A program made the translations under genes and the position numbers. Below are positions 5,677 to 6,480 of a stretch of 6,480 bases of DNA, in pieces; the first letter of the stretch is position 1; every line of letters starts with the position of its first letter. The stretch lies in assembly GCA_003661385.1 (NCBI GenBank), contig QMWA01000101.1, positions 1 through 6,480 of the forward strand, read 5' to 3'. The notes under the pieces were generated by a model. The model ran no database searches. It was not told where the DNA came from and was given only the letters and a program-made list of their open reading frames with translations. The DNA is from Thermoproteota archaeon. Its GTDB lineage: Archaea > Korarchaeota > Korarchaeia > B14-G2.

Positions 5677-6018
5677 ATGATAGACTCCTACTCGTTCGGC
5701 AAGGTCGTTGTAGCCGGCAGGACATACACCAGCGATGTGATAGTCTACCCAGACAGGGTTAGAGAGGGGTGGTGGAGGAGAGAAGGCCACAGCCTCTGCC
5801 TAGAAGACCTCAAGGAGGTGCTAGAGTGGAGGCCCGATGTCCTCGTCGTGGGGACTGGCGCCTATGGCGCCATGAAGGTGCCTGAGAGCGTGGTGGAGGC
5901 CATAGAGTCCCTTGGAATAAGGTTCGTGGCCAAGCCAACCAGGGAGGCTGTAGAGGAGTTCAACAGGCTGCTGAAGTCTGGGGTGAAAGCTGCTGCAGCG
6001 CTGCACCTCACCTGCTAG
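5677..6018 (+). CDS. Mth938-like domain protein (DUF498 / NDUFAF3 superfamily)
   Basis: A 113-aa single-domain cytosolic protein. The family hallmarks are all present: DSYSFGKVVVAGRTYTSDVI (3-22), then VYPDRV, GWWRREGHSLCLEDLKEVLE (31-50), PDVLVVGTGAYGAMKVPESV (53-72), and the C-terminal AAAALHLTC. The mitochondrial relative NDUFAF3 helps assemble respiratory complex I, but the role of archaeal members is unknown and I infer none. Length and start are normal for the family, and the ATG follows its TATA box at leaderless spacing. The final codons overlap the 3' end of the small membrane gene on the other strand by 11 bp. It is isolated from the DUF151 gene by the terminator, so they are neighbours rather than a proven operon. 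Confidence 0.9.
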   Translation: MIDSYSFGKVVVAGRTYTSDVIVYPDRVREGWWRREGHSLCLEDLKEVLEWRPDVLVVGTGAYGAMKVPESVVEAIESLGIRFVAKPTREAVEEFNRLLKSGVKAAAALHLTC

Positions 6019-6211
6019 CCTTAGCCAGGTACAGCAGCAGGAGAACCACTATCAGAGCTGGCGAAGTCCCCACAACGAGGCTCCCCCGCCTATAGAGCAC
6101 GGTGAACAGCAGAGGATGGAGCTTCTCAGCCTTCTCCTCCAGGAGAGGAGCAGCCAGCAGCAAGACCCCTAAGGCTATCAGGAGAGCTCCGAGGATAGCA
6201 GTCACCCGCAT
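6008..6211 (-). CDS. Small two-helix membrane protein, unknown function
   Basis: A 67-aa protein with two clear hydrophobic helices: ILGALLIALGVLLLAAPLL (6-24) and SPALIVVLLLLYLA (50-63). They are separated by a polar loop with EEKAEKLHP and YRRGSLVVGT. The Arg after Met1 and the Lys/Arg end make a small integral membrane protein likely. I do not recognise the family with certainty; the loop containing RRGSLVVGTSP loosely recalls small archaeal DUF2905-like proteins. The ATG at 6211 lies 28 nt from GCTTAAGC (6241-6234), which would give a leaderless transcript; no SD is visible. Its TGA lies inside the last codons of the convergent Mth938-like gene. Coding is supported by the ordered helix-loop-helix pattern and by the otherwise empty DNA, though a chance ORF cannot be ruled out. 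Confidence 0.65.
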   Translation of the reverse strand: MRVTAILGALLIALGVLLLAAPLLEEKAEKLHPLLFTVLYRRGSLVVGTSPALIVVLLLLYLAKASR

Positions 6212-6233
6212 GCAAGCATACTGCAGCCGCCAA

Positions 6234-6255
6234 GCTTAAGCGTTACTGTTTAAGC
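6234..6255. promoter_or_regulatory. Paired TATA-like boxes between membrane gene and HDAC-like gene
   Basis: Two TTAAGC copies (6236-6241 and 6250-6255), start to start 14 bp apart, fill the only AT-rich part of the 73-bp divergent gap. The left copy lies in the palindrome GCTTAAGC and suits the minus gene (28 nt from its ATG). The right copy, TTTAAGC at 6249, suits the + gene (36 nt from its TTG). The two TATA sites are close enough that binding at one may exclude the other. Confidence 0.45.
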
Positions 6256-6284
6256 CTCAGGCGCCAGGGGCTTGTGGTGGGCGC

Positions 6285-6480
6285 TTGGCTACCGCAGTAG
6301 TCTACAGCAGCAAGTTCCTCGAGCACAAAGTCACCCCCCTCCACCCTGAGAGCCCCAGGAGGCTAGCTAAAGCGATGTCAGCTCTGAGGGAGAGCGGGCT
6401 CCTGGAGCAGGTGAGCCTAGTGGAGCCCAGGGAGGCAAGCCTAGAGGAGATCCAGCTGGTACATGACCCAGGGTACGTGG
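6285..6480 (+). CDS. Histone deacetylase-like / AcuC-like amidohydrolase, N-terminal part
   Basis: The first 65 codons of a protein of the zinc-dependent HDAC/AcuC/acetylpolyamine amidohydrolase superfamily, cut by the window end. Visible family features are VVYSSKFLEHKVTPLHPESP (5-24), containing the H-x-HPESPxRL signature, then RRLAKAMSALRESGLL, and the conserved VHDPGYV at the end. The catalytic His-His and the zinc-binding Asp-x-His lie beyond the window, so activity cannot be judged. The start is TTG, because the frame has no ATG or GTG between the TATA-like box and this point, and a ribosome site GGTGGG (6276-6281) lies 3 nt upstream. Substrates in archaea may be acetyl-lysine proteins such as Alba, polyamines or small acetylated compounds; which one applies here is unknown. 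Confidence 0.88.
   Translation, partial: MATAVVYSSKFLEHKVTPLHPESPRRLAKAMSALRESGLLEQVSLVEPREASLEEIQLVHDPGYV

Noticed and set aside
5129-5725. 198-codon minus-strand ORF opposite the DUF151 gene
   Set aside because: Ser/Arg-rich antisense shadow of a conserved gene; it also spans the terminator and promoter between two + genes.
1-6480. CRISPR array, insertion sequence or integrase in the window
   Set aside because: No regularly spaced repeats, terminal inverted repeats, transposase or recombinase motifs were seen on either strand.
1-6480. Abundant AGCTGC/GCAGCT and CTAG words as a repeat family
   Set aside because: They occur in coding and non-coding DNA alike and follow from the favoured Ala (GCT, GCA), Ser (AGC) and Leu (CTA, CTG) codons; no conserved longer unit surrounds them.

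Overview
The window looks like a chromosomal segment of a thermophilic archaeon, most likely Thermoproteota (Crenarchaeota)-like. Pointers to this are Arg codons that are mostly AGG/AGA, frequent ATA for Ile, short TATA boxes placed for leaderless or short-leader transcripts, several TTG/GTG starts with G-rich Shine-Dalgarno (SD) sites, and an archaeal gene set: a GyaR-type glyoxylate reductase, quadruple-CBS proteins, DUF72, DUF151, an Mth938-like protein and an HDAC-like amidohydrolase. I cannot name the genus.

Layout. 1-1000 is an accessory or decaying stretch with no intact recognisable gene. It holds an antitoxin-like fragment on + (178-335) and, on -, the remains of what I read as a VIT1/CCC1 iron-transporter-family gene with a ferritin-like N-terminus (621-963). 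From 1025 the DNA is dense and intact: a GNAT acetyltransferase (+), then gyaR (+). gyaR converges on a two-gene minus-strand operon of quadruple-CBS proteins, and the two stop codons share the 8-bp palindrome TCAGCTGA. The CBS operon diverges from a DUF72 gene (+) across a 56-bp gap with one palindromic TTTAAA box. Three further + genes follow, each with its own promoter: a DUF151 bifunctional-nuclease-family protein, an Mth938-domain protein, and the start of an HDAC/AcuC-like deacetylase cut by the window end. A small two-helix membrane protein on - lies between the last two.

Working together. There is no single pathway. These look like separately promoted housekeeping genes: glyoxylate/2-hydroxyacid reduction, protein or small-molecule acetylation at one end and deacetylation at the other, and CBS modules that probably sense adenine nucleotides. 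The only clear operon is the CBS pair, joined as TAG-ATG with the SD of the second gene inside the last codons of the first.

The most interesting signals are the iron-transporter relic that apparently still has a promoter, and a regular promoter geometry. ATG genes sit 24-30 nt from their TATA box and look leaderless, whereas TTG/GTG genes sit 36-38 nt from it and carry an SD. I found no clear undescribed multi-gene system.
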